Source of the DNA: Hydrogenophaga sp.
GTDB lineage: Bacteria > Pseudomonadota > Gammaproteobacteria > Burkholderiales > Burkholderiaceae_C
Assembly (NCBI RefSeq): GCF_026125785.1
Contig: NZ_JAHCKL010000002.1
Span: 1-64,000, forward strand
Reading direction: 5' to 3'
DNA: 64,000 nucleotides
The notes under the pieces: model-generated
What the model saw: only the letters and a program-made list of their open reading frames with translations
The model's database searches: none
Told to the model about the DNA's origin: nothing
In this document: piece by piece, positions 53,244 to 63,354 of the stretch
Layout of the letters: every line of letters begins with the position of its first letter
How positions within the stretch are numbered: the first letter of the stretch is position 1
Program-made: the position numbers and the translations under genes

Positions 53244-54274
53244 GCCTCATCATCGATTGCCACGGTCACTACACCACGGCCCCCAAGGCGCTGGAGAACT
53301 GGCGCAACCAGCAGATCGCCGGCATCAAGGACCCTGCGGCCATGCCCAGGGCGGCCGATCTCAAGATCAGCGACGACGAACTGCGCGAGTCCATCGAGAC
53401 CAACCAGTTGCGCCTGATGAAGGAGCGGGGCAGCGACATCACGCTGTTCTCGCCGCGCGCCAGCTTCATGGCCCACCACATCGGCGACTTCAACGTCTCC
53501 AGCACCTGGGCCGCCATTTGCAACGAACTCTGCTACCGCGTCTCCACGCTGTTTCCCGACAACTTCGTGCCGGTGGCGATGCTGCCGCAGAGCCCGGGCG
53601 TGGACCCCAAGACCTGCATTCCCGAGCTGGAGAAGTGCGTCAAGGAGTACGGCGCGGTCGGCATCAACCTCAACCCCGATCCCTCTGGCGGCCACTGGAA
53701 CAGCCCGCCGCTGACCGACAGGCACTGGTATCCCATCTACGAGAAGATGGCGGAGTACGACCTGCCGGCGATGATCCACGTCAGCACCAGCTGCAATGCC
53801 TGCTTCCACACCACCGGCGCGCACTACCTCAACGCCGACACCACGGCCTTCATGCAGTGCATCCAGGGTGATCTGTTCAAGGACTTCCCGACGCTGAAGT
53901 TCCTGATTCCGCACGGTGGCGGCGCGGTGCCCTACCACTGGGGCCGCTTCCGTGGCCTGGCCCAGGAGATGAAGAAGCCCCTGCTCGACGAGCACGTGCT
54001 CAACAACATCTTCTTCGACACCTGCGTCTACCACCAGCCGGGCATCGACCTGCTCAATACCGTGATCCCGGTGAAGAACGTGCTGTTTGCTTCCGAGATG
54101 ATCGGTGCGGTGCGCGGCATCGACCCCACGACGGGGCACTACTACGACGACACCAAGCGCTACATCGAGGCGTCGAAGATCCTGAGTGCGGACGACAAGC
54201 ACCAGATCTACGAAGGCAATGTGCGCCGCGTCTTCCCGCGCCTGGATGCGCGTCTCAAGGCCAAGGGCCTGTAA
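53240..54274 (+). CDS. ligJ: 4-oxalomesaconate hydratase (LigJ/PmdE)
   Basis: A 344-residue amidohydrolase-superfamily hydratase. The metal motif IDCHGHYTT is at residues 5-13; [19 protein letters not shown] and [14 protein letters not shown] are further motifs typical of LigJ. It adds water to 4-oxalomesaconate to give 4-carboxy-4-hydroxy-2-oxoadipate, the substrate of LigK encoded next (11-base gap). The gene order ligJ-ligK-ligI-ligA-ligB-ligC matches the pmdEFDABC order I recall from Comamonas. A GalB-type hydratase is a different family, so LigJ is the better name. Confidence 0.92.
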   Translation: MSLIIDCHGHYTTAPKALENWRNQQIAGIKDPAAMPRAADLKISDDELRESIETNQLRLMKERGSDITLFSPRASFMAHHIGDFNVSSTWAAICNELCYRVSTLFPDNFVPVAMLPQSPGVDPKTCIPELEKCVKEYGAVGINLNPDPSGGHWNSPPLTDRHWYPIYEKMAEYDLPAMIHVSTSCNACFHTTGAHYLNADTTAFMQCIQGDLFKDFPTLKFLIPHGGGAVPYHWGRFRGLAQEMKKPLLDEHVLNNIFFDTCVYHQPGIDLLNTVIPVKNVLFASEMIGAVRGIDPTTGHYYDDTKRYIEASKILSADDKHQIYEGNVRRVFPRLDARLKAKGL

Positions 54275-54285
54275 GGAGTCTTTTC

Positions 54286-54969
54286 ATGTACGAACTTGGC
54301 GTTGTCTACCGCAACATCACCCGCGCCGACCGCGCGGCCACCGACGCGCTGGCCGCCCTGGGCTCGGCCACGGTGCACGAGGCCATGGGCCGCGTGGGCC
54401 TGCTCAAGCCCTACATGCGTCCTATCTATGCCGGCGCGCAGATCTCCGGAACGGCGGTCACGGTGCTGCTGCACCCCGGCGACAACTGGATGATGCACGT
54501 CGCGGCCGAGCAGATCCAGCCCGGTGACGTGGTGGTCGCGGCCATCACCGCGGAGTGCACCGACGGCTACTTCGGCGACCTGCTGGCCACGTCCTTCCAG
54601 GCCCGGGGCGCACGCGCTCTCATCATCGACGCAGGGGTGCGCGACGTGAAGACGCTCACCGAGATGAACTTCCCGGTGTGGAGCAAGGCCATCAGCAGCA
54701 AGGGCACCATCAAGGCCACGCTGGGCTCGGTCAACATCCCGGTGGTGTGCGCCGGCATGATCGTCAACCCCGGCGATGCCGTGGTCGCCGACGACGACGG
54801 CGTGGTGGTGGTGCCGCGCGCGCTGGTGCAGAAGACGCTGGAAGCCGCCCGCGCGCGCGAGGCCAACGAAGGCGAGAAGCGCGCCAAGCTGGCCAGCGGC
54901 GTGCTGGGCTTGGACATGTACAAGATGCGCGAGCCGCTGGCCGCCGCGGGACTGAAATACATCGACTGA
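54286..54969 (+). CDS. ligK: 4-carboxy-4-hydroxy-2-oxoadipate aldolase/oxaloacetate decarboxylase (LigK/PmdF)
   Basis: A 227-residue class II aldolase of the HMG/CHA (RraA-like) fold. Key segments are [39 protein letters not shown] and [14 protein letters not shown], whose Arg-Asp pair binds substrate and metal; [15 protein letters not shown] follows. It splits 4-carboxy-4-hydroxy-2-oxoadipate into pyruvate and oxaloacetate and can decarboxylate the latter. Length is normal. An AAGGAG site precedes the ATG. The gap after it holds a REP-like inverted repeat. Confidence 0.94.
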   Translation: MYELGVVYRNITRADRAATDALAALGSATVHEAMGRVGLLKPYMRPIYAGAQISGTAVTVLLHPGDNWMMHVAAEQIQPGDVVVAAITAECTDGYFGDLLATSFQARGARALIIDAGVRDVKTLTEMNFPVWSKAISSKGTIKATLGSVNIPVVCAGMIVNPGDAVVADDDGVVVVPRALVQKTLEAARAREANEGEKRAKLASGVLGLDMYKMREPLAAAGLKYID

Positions 54970-54971
54970 CC

Positions 54972-55038
54972 CCGTTCGCCAAGCCCGTCGAAGCCCTCGC
55001 CCCATGGGTGAACCTTCCGACAGGCGCAGGGCGAACGG
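54972..55038. repeat. REP-like inverted repeat inside the lig operon
   Basis: CCGTTCGCC (54972-54980) and GGCGAACGG (55030-55038) are perfect inverted arms, each followed inward by a form of the GTCGAAG / CTGTCGGAAGG motif. The pattern resembles the widespread GTTCG...CTGTCGAA intergenic repeats of beta- and gammaproteobacteria. It lies between ligK and ligI and could form an mRNA stem that affects decay. Confidence 0.5.
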
Positions 55039-55058
55039 CATACCTGGAGCACCAACGC

Positions 55059-55976
55059 ATGAAGTTTGAGAAAACCCCGGGCTGGCTGGACTGGTACAAC
55101 GGTCCGAGCAAGCCGCGCTTCCAGCTGCCGCCCGGCAGCGTGGACGCGCATTGCCACGTCTTCGGCCCCGGCGACGAGTTCCCCTATGCGCCCGAGCGCA
55201 AGTACACGCCCTGCGACGCGAGCAAGCAGCAGCTCTTCGCGCTGCGCGACCACCTGGGCTTCGCCCGCAACGTGGTCGTGCAGGCCACCTGCCACGGTGC
55301 CGACAACCGCGCCATGGTGGATGCCTGCCGTGCCTCCGGTGGCAAGGCGCGTGGCGTGGCCACCGTGCGCCGCAGCATCACCGACCAGGAACTGCAGGAA
55401 CTGCACGACGCCGGTGTGCGTGGCGTGCGCTTCAACTTCGTCAAACGACTGGTCGACTTCACGCCCAAGGACGAGCTGATGGAGATCGCCGGCCGCATCG
55501 CCAAGCTGGGCTGGCACGTGGTGATCTACTTCGAGGCGGTGGACCTGCCCGAGTTGTGGGACTTCTTCACCAGCCTGCCCACCACCGTGGTGGTGGACCA
55601 CATGGGCCGTCCCGATGTGAGCAAGCCGGTGGACGGACCCGAGTTCGAGCTCTTCCTGAAATTCATGCGCGAGCACCAGAACGTCTGGAGCAAGGTGAGC
55701 TGCCCCGAGCGCCTGAGCGTGACCGGCCCCAAGGCGCTGGACGGCGAGCAGGCCGCCTACCGCGACGTGGTGCCCTTCGCGCGCCGCGTGGTCGAGGAGT
55801 TCCCCGATCGCGTGCTCTGGGGCACCGACTGGCCGCACCCGAACCTGAAGGACCACATGCCCGACGACGGGCTGCTGGTTGACTTCATCCCGCATGTCGC
55901 GACCACGCCGGCGCTGCAGAAGAAGCTGCTGGTGGACAACCCCATGCGCCTGTACTGGCCCGAGGAGCAGCAATGA
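55059..55976 (+). CDS. ligI: 2-pyrone-4,6-dicarboxylate hydrolase (LigI/PmdD)
   Basis: A 305-residue amidohydrolase-superfamily lactonase. The metal motif VDAHCHVFGPGDEFPYAPER is near residue 28, VVDHMGRPD mid-protein, and WGTDWPHPNLKDHMP near the C-terminus carries the last catalytic Asp. It opens 2-pyrone-4,6-dicarboxylate to 4-oxalomesaconate. The ATG at 55,059 is where family similarity begins (FEKTPGWLDWY); the open frame starts much earlier, inside ligK. It sits 89 bases after ligK, across a repeat, and 85 bases before ligA, across another. Confidence 0.93.
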   Translation: MKFEKTPGWLDWYNGPSKPRFQLPPGSVDAHCHVFGPGDEFPYAPERKYTPCDASKQQLFALRDHLGFARNVVVQATCHGADNRAMVDACRASGGKARGVATVRRSITDQELQELHDAGVRGVRFNFVKRLVDFTPKDELMEIAGRIAKLGWHVVIYFEAVDLPELWDFFTSLPTTVVVDHMGRPDVSKPVDGPEFELFLKFMREHQNVWSKVSCPERLSVTGPKALDGEQAAYRDVVPFARRVVEEFPDRVLWGTDWPHPNLKDHMPDDGLLVDFIPHVATTPALQKKLLVDNPMRLYWPEEQQ

Positions 55977-55988
55977 ACCCCCACGCTC

Positions 55989-56050
55989 ATCACTTCGTGT
56001 ATTCGCAGCCCCCCAAGGGGGAGCAGACCGCCCTTGGGGCGGCCCGGCGG
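55989..56050. repeat. GC-rich intergenic repeat between ligI and ligA
   Basis: The segment contains the palindromes CCCCCAAGGGGG and CCGCCC-TTG-GGGCGG followed by CCCGGCGGGAGGC. I recall very similar sequences in many Comamonadaceae intergenic regions. It may form a stem-loop in the lig mRNA. It is the clearest copy of this element type in the window. Confidence 0.5.
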
Positions 56051-56061
56051 GAGGCCTGATC

Positions 56062-57362
<1,301 letters not shown>

Positions 57363-57405
57363 CCCTTCGCAACCACACCCGTTCGGCCTGAACAGGAGAA
57401 TCCTC

Positions 57406-58359
57406 ATGAGCAAAACCATCAAAGTCGCACTCGCCGGTGCCGGCGCTTTCGGCGTCAAGCACCTGGACGGCATCAAGAACATCGACGGCGTCGAGGTGAT
57501 CTCGCTGATCGGGCGTGAGCTCGACAAGACCAAGGAAGTGGCCGCCAAGTACGGCATCGACCACGTCACCACCGACCTGGCCGAGTCGCTCGCCCTCAAG
57601 GAGCTGGACGCCGTCATCCTCTGCACGCCGACGCAGATGCACGCCGAGCAGACGATCGCCTGCCTGAACGCCGGCAAGCATGTGCAGGTGGAGATCCCCC
57701 TGGCCGACAGCCTCAAGGGCGCGCAGGACGTGGTGGCGCTACAGAAGAAGACCGGTCTGGTGGCCATGTGCGGCCACACCCGCCGCTTCAACCCCAGCCA
57801 CCAGTACGTGCGCAAGCAGATCGAGGCCGGCAAATTCAACATCCAGCAGATGGATGTGCAGACCTACTTCTTCCGCCGCACCAACACCAACGCGCTGGGC
57901 CAGGCGAGAAGCTGGACCGATCACCTGCTGTGGCACCACGCCGCGCACACCGTGGACCTGTTCGCCTACCAGGCCAACAGCCCCATCGTGCAGGCCAACG
58001 CCGTGCAGGGGCCGATCCACCCGGTGCTGGGTATCGCCATGGACATGAGCATCCAGCTCAAGGCCGCCAACGGCGCCATCTGCACGCTCAGCCTGAGCTT
58101 CAACAACGACGGTCCGCTGGGCACCTTCTTCCGCTACATCGGCGACACCGCGACCTACATCGCACGCTACGACGACCTGTACACCGGCAAAGACGAGAAG
58201 ATCGATGTGTCCCAGGTGGATGTGAGCATGAACGGCATCGAGCTGCAGGACCGTGAGTTCTTCGCCGCCATCCGCGAAGGCCGTGAGCCCAACTCCAGCG
58301 TGGCCAAGGTGTTCGCCTGCTACGAGGTGTTGCACAAGCTGGAGCAGCAGCTGAAGTAA
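57406..58359 (+). CDS. ligC: 4-carboxy-2-hydroxymuconate-6-semialdehyde dehydrogenase (LigC/PmdC)
   Basis: A 317-residue Gfo/Idh/MocA-family oxidoreductase. The N-terminal VALAGAGAFGVKHLDGI binds NADP, and VQVEIPLADSL carries the usual Glu/Lys-region motif with Lys replaced. HTRRFNPSHQYVR and WTDHLLWHHAAHTVDLF match LigC. It oxidises the ring-cleavage hemiacetal to 2-pyrone-4,6-dicarboxylate, the LigI substrate. It lies 43 bases after ligB with a GGAGA site. It completes the route to pyruvate and oxaloacetate except for a tautomerase (LigU/PmdU), which I do not find here. Confidence 0.95.
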   Translation: MSKTIKVALAGAGAFGVKHLDGIKNIDGVEVISLIGRELDKTKEVAAKYGIDHVTTDLAESLALKELDAVILCTPTQMHAEQTIACLNAGKHVQVEIPLADSLKGAQDVVALQKKTGLVAMCGHTRRFNPSHQYVRKQIEAGKFNIQQMDVQTYFFRRTNTNALGQARSWTDHLLWHHAAHTVDLFAYQANSPIVQANAVQGPIHPVLGIAMDMSIQLKAANGAICTLSLSFNNDGPLGTFFRYIGDTATYIARYDDLYTGKDEKIDVSQVDVSMNGIELQDREFFAAIREGREPNSSVAKVFACYEVLHKLEQQLK

Positions 58360-58396
58360 GTCCCGCGCTCCACCGCTGCTCCCCGGGAAGGCGTGT

Positions 58397-58418
58397 GCCG
58401 CCGGGGTGCTCTGGCGGC
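58397..58418 (+). terminator. Weak hairpin after ligC
   Basis: GCCGCC (58397-58402) pairs with GGCGGC (58413-58418) around ten bases; no T-run follows. It may end part of the lig transcripts before the aldo/keto reductase gene, or be only a GC-rich repeat remnant. Confidence 0.3.
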
Positions 58419-58447
58419 GGCGTTTCCTTGAACTTCGGGAGTTTCGA

Positions 58448-59449
58448 ATGCAACAACGCCAACTGGGCCCCTTCCAGGTCTCGGCCATCGGCCTGGGCTG
58501 CATGAACATCTGCCACGCCTACGGGGCACCCATCCCACCGGCGGATGCGCAGCGGCTGCTGCTCAGCGCGCTGGACCAGGGCGTGACCCACTTCGACACC
58601 GCTGCCTTGTACGGTTTCGGAGCCAGCGAGACGCTGGTCGGCAAGACGCTCTCCGCACACCGCAGCCGCTTCACGCTGGCGAGCAAATGCGGCATGCAGG
58701 GCGTGGACGTGGCGGGCGACGGCAAGCTGGTGCGTGTGATCGATGGCCGACCCGAGACTCTGCGCGCCACTTGCGAGGCCGCGCTCAAGCGCCTGCAGAC
58801 CGACGTGATCGATCTCTACTACCTGCACCGCTGGGACAAGCAGGTGCCGGTGGAGGAGAGCGTGGGTGCGCTGGCCGACCTGATCCGTGCGGGCAAGATC
58901 CGCAGCATCGGCCTTTCCGAAGTCTCGGCGGCCACCTTGCGCAAGGCGCACGCGGAGCACCCCATCACCGCCGTGCAGACCGAGTATTCGCTGTGGACGC
59001 GCAACCCCGAGATCGCGGTGCTGCAGGCCTGCCGCGAGCTGGGCGTGGCCTTCGTGGCCTTCAGCCCGGTGGCGCGAGGGTTCCTCTGCGGCGAGATCGA
59101 CCTCGCCACCCTGGACGCCAAGGACATCCGCCGCACCATGCCGCGCTTCACGCCGGAGAACCACGCGGCCAACCTCAGGCTGCTGCCGCCCTACCAGGCG
59201 ATCGCGCGCGAGGTGGGTTGTACCCCGGCGCAACTGGCCATCGCCTGGCTGCTGCACCAGGGCGATGACATCCTGCCGATTCCGGGCACCTCGCGCGAGG
59301 ACCACCTGCGCGAGAACCTCGGTGCGGATGGCGTGAAGCTCAGCGCGGACGTGCTGGCCCGCCTGGACGCCTTGATCAACCAGCGCACGGTGAGCGGCAA
59401 CCGCTACGCCGAGCAGTCGAACCGCGAAGTCGACACGGAGACGTACTAA
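58448..59449 (+). CDS. Aldo/keto reductase
   Basis: A 333-residue TIM-barrel NADPH reductase. The N-terminus RQLGPFQVSAIGLGCMNICH, catalytic Asp/Tyr in HFDTAALYG, Lys in FTLASKCG, and His in YYLHRWD are all present. The NADP-binding part near the end includes PIPGTSREDHLREN. It lies 88 bases after ligC on the same strand, ahead of the convergent uraH gene, so it may be the last gene of the lig operon or an independent unit. It could reduce an aromatic aldehyde or a semialdehyde; the substrate is unknown. Confidence 0.88.
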   Translation: MQQRQLGPFQVSAIGLGCMNICHAYGAPIPPADAQRLLLSALDQGVTHFDTAALYGFGASETLVGKTLSAHRSRFTLASKCGMQGVDVAGDGKLVRVIDGRPETLRATCEAALKRLQTDVIDLYYLHRWDKQVPVEESVGALADLIRAGKIRSIGLSEVSAATLRKAHAEHPITAVQTEYSLWTRNPEIAVLQACRELGVAFVAFSPVARGFLCGEIDLATLDAKDIRRTMPRFTPENHAANLRLLPPYQAIAREVGCTPAQLAIAWLLHQGDDILPIPGTSREDHLRENLGADGVKLSADVLARLDALINQRTVSGNRYAEQSNREVDTETY

Positions 59450-59455
59450 GGCCCG

Positions 59456-59827
59456 TCAGGCGCCGCCGCGGAACAGGGAGAAGCCCCAGGCCGTGAACTT
59501 GAATGGCAGGTGGTAGTGCTGGCGCGCGTCGGCGATGTGAAAGCGGTAGGGCACGGCTTCAAGGAAGGCGGGAGAGGGCACCTGGGCCCCCTGGCTGCGG
59601 TAGAAGTCGCCCACGGCGAAACGCACCTCGTAGCCGCCAGCCGTGATCGCCTCGCTCATGAGCGCCGGATGCTGAAACACCCCGGTGGGACCCACACGGC
59701 CCTCGGCCAGGGCCGGCTCCTGCGGCTGGCCGGTGGCATCCAGGCGCAGCACGCGCACCTGCAGGCCTTCGGCGACCCGGCCGCTGGCCACGTCCACACA
59801 ATGGATGGAGAGTCCGCCGCTGCTCAT
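59456..59827 (-). CDS. uraH: 5-hydroxyisourate hydrolase (transthyretin-like)
   Basis: A 123-residue transthyretin-like protein. The N-terminal LSIHCVDVASGRVAEGLQV gives the first catalytic His; the C-terminus IADARQHYHLPFKFTAWGFS followed by LFRGGA gives the second His and the usual end. Most family members end in YRGS; here this is FRGG-A, so the Tyr is Phe, the Ser is Gly, and one residue is added. It hydrolyses 5-hydroxyisourate, the product of urate oxidase. It is the last gene of a minus-strand operon after uraD and a Bug protein gene, and is convergent with the aldo/keto reductase. Confidence 0.9.
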   Translation of the reverse strand: MSSGGLSIHCVDVASGRVAEGLQVRVLRLDATGQPQEPALAEGRVGPTGVFQHPALMSEAITAGGYEVRFAVGDFYRSQGAQVPSPAFLEAVPYRFHIADARQHYHLPFKFTAWGFSLFRGGA

Positions 59828-59841
59828 GATGAGGGTTCCTT

Positions 59842-60831
59842 TCAGTTCAGGCGCGCGCCGGAGGCTTTCACGGCGGGCGCCCATTCTGTCACCTGGTCGG
59901 TGACGAAGCGGGTGAACTCGGCCGGCGTCATCGCTTCGGGCACCACGCCCAGGTCGGCCAGGCGTTTGGCCACGTCGGGCCGGGCCACCACCTCTGCCAT
60001 GGCTTTGTGCACCTTGTCGACCACCTCGCGCGGCACGCCGGCGGGCGCCGAGATGCCAAGGAAGTTCTCCGCCACCAGCTTGGGATAGCCCGCCTCCACC
60101 ACGGTGGGCACGTCCGGCGACATGGCCGCGCGGCTGCGCGAGGTGATGGCCAGGCCGACGAGCTTGCCGTCTTTCATGTAGGGCACGTTCTGGGTGAGGG
60201 TGTCCACGGCGAACTGCAGCGTGCCGCCCAGCAGGTCGTTGTGCATCGGCGACGAACCTTTGTAAGGCACGTGTTCCATGTTGAGCTTGTACTGCTGCTT
60301 GAACATTTCGCCGACGATGTGTCCGATCGAGCCCACGCCGCCGGAGCCGTAGTTCACCGGCTTGGACTGCGCGTTGATCCACTTGACCAGGTCGGGCATG
60401 GTGCGTGCCGGAACCGAGGGGTGGACCACGAAGACATTGGGCACCGAGCCGATGTAGGCGACATGGGTGAAGCTCTTGACCGGATCGTAGGGGGCCTTGT
60501 CCATCATGAACGGCGAAATGCTCATGGGCGCGGTATTGGACAGCAGCAGGGTATAGCCGTCGGGCGCGGCGCGCGCCACCTCGGCGGCGCCGATGGTGCT
60601 GCCCGCACCAGGCTTGTTTTCCACGATCACGGTCTGGCCGAGCTTTTCCTGCAGGCCTGGCTGCAGCAGGCGGGCCACGATGTCGGACGAGCCGCCGGGC
60701 GAGAAGGTGACGACGATGCGGATCGGCTTCTGCGGCCAGGCCTGGGCCTGCGCGACAGATGGGGTGGTGACCAGGAGGGGCAGCAGCGTGGCGGCTGCGA
60801 CGGCCAGGGAGGCGCGGCGGAGGAGGTTCAT
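59842..60831 (-). CDS. Bug/TctC-family periplasmic binding protein between uraD and uraH
   Basis: A 329-residue binding protein. A signal peptide with RRASLAVAAATLLPLLVTTP ends near AQA-QA; then IRIVVTFSPGGSSDIVARLL, IVENKPGAGSTIGAAEVA, NYGSGGVGSIGHIVGEMF and MSPDVPTVVEAGYP, all typical of Bug proteins. Its ATG overlaps the uraD stop (ATGA), so it is coupled to a purine-catabolism enzyme. No TctA/TctB genes are near. It may bind a purine breakdown product such as urate, allantoin or a related acid; this is inference from context. Confidence 0.9.
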   Translation of the reverse strand: MNLLRRASLAVAAATLLPLLVTTPSVAQAQAWPQKPIRIVVTFSPGGSSDIVARLLQPGLQEKLGQTVIVENKPGAGSTIGAAEVARAAPDGYTLLLSNTAPMSISPFMMDKAPYDPVKSFTHVAYIGSVPNVFVVHPSVPARTMPDLVKWINAQSKPVNYGSGGVGSIGHIVGEMFKQQYKLNMEHVPYKGSSPMHNDLLGGTLQFAVDTLTQNVPYMKDGKLVGLAITSRSRAAMSPDVPTVVEAGYPKLVAENFLGISAPAGVPREVVDKVHKAMAEVVARPDVAKRLADLGVVPEAMTPAEFTRFVTDQVTEWAPAVKASGARLN

Positions 60832-61427
60832 GACGGGTTTCCTGCGAGGTGATGGGCGGGCGGGGGGGCGGACGGGGAATCGGTGGTGGGCAGCGCGGTG
60901 GCCACGGCGTGCGCCAGGCGTCCGCGCATCACTTCGCAGACCTGGTGCAGGGCTTCCCGGCGTTCGGTGTCGGGGTCGTGGCGCGAGCGCTCGTCGAAGG
61001 CCTGCAGCACCGACGCCAGAGAGGGGTGCAGGCGCAGCGCCACGATGAACGGGAATCCAAAGCGCGAGCGGTAGCGCTGGTTGAGGGTGTCTATGCGCTG
61101 CACCGTCTCCGCATCCAGGGCGAGCAGGCCCAGGCGGCCCTGTTCGCCTTGCGAATCCGGCGTCATGGTGCCGGCGCGCGCTTCCTGGCCCGCGAGCTCC
61201 GGGTGGCCGCGCAGCAAGCCCAGTTGTTCGGCGTCGCTCGCGCTCTGGATCTCGGCCGACATCGCCTCGAACAGGGCCTGCCAGTCGGCAAAGGGCCGCC
61301 GCGCCCAGGCGCGCTGCGCCACCCATGGGGCGTGTTCCACCACCGAGGCCAGGTGCCGGGAAAAGGCTTCCCGGTCCAGCGCGGCGAAGGCGCTCCAGTT
61401 CAGTGGCGGGGTCCGCGAGGTGTTCAT
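60828..61427 (-). CDS. uraD: OHCU decarboxylase (UraD)
   Basis: A 199-residue helical enzyme of the 2-oxo-4-hydroxy-4-carboxy-5-ureidoimidazoline decarboxylase family. Signature segments are FAALDREAFSRHLASVVEHA, the HPEL motif in LLRGHPELAGQ with the catalytic His, and YRSRFGFPFIVALR. It converts OHCU to S-allantoin after UraH. I chose the ATG at 61,427, where homology begins and which leaves room for divergent promoters; in-frame ATGs at 61,451, 61,466 and 61,493 are alternatives, none with a clear ribosome site. The urate oxidase gene is not in the window. Confidence 0.87.
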   Translation of the reverse strand: MNTSRTPPLNWSAFAALDREAFSRHLASVVEHAPWVAQRAWARRPFADWQALFEAMSAEIQSASDAEQLGLLRGHPELAGQEARAGTMTPDSQGEQGRLGLLALDAETVQRIDTLNQRYRSRFGFPFIVALRLHPSLASVLQAFDERSRHDPDTERREALHQVCEVMRGRLAHAVATALPTTDSPSAPPPAHHLAGNPS

Positions 61428-61505
61428 TTCGGCCGCAGTGTGCGTCGCCATTGCGTTGCTGTCCATCGCATAATTCGCCACGTTCCATTCCAATTTTCAG
61501 AACGG

Positions 61506-62489
61506 ATGAGCAAGCTCAACAACCTCTTGCATCCCAAGGCGCTGCGCTACGTGTCGGCGGTCGCGCAACTGGGTTCGGTGCAGGCGGCCGCGCGCGAGGT
61601 GTCGATCTCCGCGTCCGCCATCGACCGGCACATCCTGCTGCTGGAAGAGGATCTGGGCGTGCCCCTGTTCGAACGCCAGCCGCGCGGCATGCGGCTGACG
61701 GCCGCTGGCGAACTGCTGCTGGCGCTGTCGCTGCGCTGGAAGGCCGATCTCAACCGCACACTCTCCGACATCAAGCACCTGCAAGGTGTCAGCCAGGGGC
61801 AGTTGCGGCTGGCCGCGATGGACAGCCACGTCAATGGTCTGCTGCCCGAGTTCGTGCAGGCGGTGGCCAGCGAACACCCTGGCATCGTGCTGGAAGTGGA
61901 GATCGTCAGCACCGACGAGGCGGTGCAGCACCTTCGCGCGGGAGAGGTGGACATCGCCGTGGCCTTCAACCTCAAGCCCTCGCGCGAACTGCATCTGGTG
62001 ACCAGTGCAGACCTGCCGCTGGGCTGCGTGGTTGCTCCTTCCCATCCGTTGGCGGGCGAGCCGCATGCCACTTTCAAGGACGTCGCTGCCTGGCCGCTGG
62101 CGGCGCAGAGCCGCGTGCTGGCGATCCGCCGTTATCTGGAGCGTCGCCACAACTGGCTGCTGCAGGAAGCGCGGCCACCGCTGGTGACCAACTCCTTGCA
62201 GCTCGTCAAAAGCCTGGTGCGCAGTGGCAGCCATGTCGCGCTCACCTCCGAGCTGGACGCGGGGCCGGAGATCCTCGCCGGGCAGTTGCGGTTCGTGCCG
62301 CTCAAGGACCGCAGCGCGCAGCCGCAGACGGTGGGCGTGGCCGTGAGCGCGGGGCGCGCGCTGCCACGCATCGCGCGCATGGTGGCCGAGCGCCTGGGTG
62401 AGCACGTGCAGGACTACCTGGCCCGGGTTCGTTCGGCGGGGGCTGAAACAAACCGAAAAAAACCGAAACCGCGTCGAAACCCCGGCTGA
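61506..62489 (+). CDS. LysR-family regulator divergent from uraD
   Basis: A 327-residue regulator. The helix-turn-helix region is VAQLGSVQAAAREVSISASA and RHILLLEEDLGVPLFERQP; the effector domain contains GEVDIAVAFNLKPSREL and LVKSLVRSGSHVALTSEL. A basic tail, TNRKKPKPRRNPG, ends the protein. It is divergent from uraD with under 80 bases between starts, so it probably controls uraD-Bug-uraH; a purine intermediate is the likely effector. Very similar LysR proteins control many catabolic operons, so the link rests on position. Confidence 0.88.
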   Translation: MSKLNNLLHPKALRYVSAVAQLGSVQAAAREVSISASAIDRHILLLEEDLGVPLFERQPRGMRLTAAGELLLALSLRWKADLNRTLSDIKHLQGVSQGQLRLAAMDSHVNGLLPEFVQAVASEHPGIVLEVEIVSTDEAVQHLRAGEVDIAVAFNLKPSRELHLVTSADLPLGCVVAPSHPLAGEPHATFKDVAAWPLAAQSRVLAIRRYLERRHNWLLQEARPPLVTNSLQLVKSLVRSGSHVALTSELDAGPEILAGQLRFVPLKDRSAQPQTVGVAVSAGRALPRIARMVAERLGEHVQDYLARVRSAGAETNRKKPKPRRNPG

Positions 62490-62546
62490 GAGAGGCCGCG
62501 GCACCATGACGGACATGTTCAACCCCTCTTCACAAAGGACACCGTC

Positions 62547-63017
62547 ATGAAACCCTGGATCAAGCGCTCCCTCATGGCCTTCACCGGCATCTCCATCGCC
62601 ATCGGCGGCCTGGCCGCTTGCTCGTCGCGCGGTCACCACGAGTCCGGCCCCATGAGCGCGGAGCGCGCGGCCGAGATCCGTGGCAAGGTGGTGGATCGCA
62701 TCACACGCAAGCTCGACCTCAACGCCGAGCAGCAACAGAAACTGGGCGTGCTGGCCGACAAGGTGCAGGCGCAGCGCACCGCGCTCATCGGCCAGACCAC
62801 GAATCCGCGCGCCGAAATGGGCGCACTGGTGGCGGGTGACAAGTTCGACCGCGCCCGGGCCCTGAGCCTGCTCGACGAGAAGACCCGTGTGGTGCAGGTC
62901 ACCAGCCCCGAGGTCATCACCGCGCTGGCCGACTTTTACGACAGCCTCAACCCCACCCAGCAGGCCGAGGTGCGCGAGCGACTGTCCAAGCGCCATGGCT
63001 GGTTCTCGCGCGGCTGA
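62547..63017 (+). CDS. Spy/CpxP-like periplasmic lipoprotein
   Basis: A 156-residue exported helical protein. The signal MKPWIKRSLMAFTGISIA is followed by a lipobox ending at Cys25 (GGLAAC), so it should be lipid-anchored. The mature part (MSAERAAEIRGKVVDRITRK, LDLNAEQQQKLGVLADKV, SLNPTQQAEVRERLSKRHG) has the LTxxQ-like periodicity of Spy/CpxP periplasmic chaperones and metal sensors. AAAGGA precedes the ATG. With the response regulator downstream this resembles a CpxP-CpxR-type envelope stress set, which is inference. Confidence 0.82.
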   Translation: MKPWIKRSLMAFTGISIAIGGLAACSSRGHHESGPMSAERAAEIRGKVVDRITRKLDLNAEQQQKLGVLADKVQAQRTALIGQTTNPRAEMGALVAGDKFDRARALSLLDEKTRVVQVTSPEVITALADFYDSLNPTQQAEVRERLSKRHGWFSRG

Positions 63018-63033
63018 GCCGGTCGGGGTGGCC

Positions 63034-63345
63034 ATGTCCATGATGCTGGAGCCCATCGGGCGTCCCTTGCGTGAGCATGGGCCTGCGCTGCTGGCGCAGG
63101 CCGATGATCCGCACGACGAACTGCTGGCCCTGGTGTGGGGCCCCCGCTTCGACCGCGAACACGCGCTGGGCCTGTGGGCCCGGCTTTCACGGCGCCAGCC
63201 GGCCGCGGCGGTGCTCACGTTGCCAGCCATCCTGTCGGTGGCCGATCGCTTCGATGCCCTGGACCGCGCGTCCCAGCAACGCCTGCGCCGGCTCATCCTG
63301 CGCCACCGTGCGCTGAGCCGCCCGGACGGTGGTGCGATGGTGTGA
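63034..63345 (+). CDS. Hypothetical protein (103 aa)
   Basis: I recognise no family. The product would be soluble and mostly helical, with the segment LARLSRRQPAAAVLTLPAIL-like core (WARLSRRQPAAAVLTLPAIL) and a basic stretch SQQRLRRLILRHRALSRP. It lies 16 bases after the Spy-like gene and 9 bases before the response-regulator gene, all on the plus strand, which supports it being real. The start at 63,034 has no strong ribosome site; an earlier start inside the Spy gene is possible. Confidence 0.6.
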   Translation: MSMMLEPIGRPLREHGPALLAQADDPHDELLALVWGPRFDREHALGLWARLSRRQPAAAVLTLPAILSVADRFDALDRASQQRLRRLILRHRALSRPDGGAMV

Positions 63346-63354
63346 GAATGCCGC

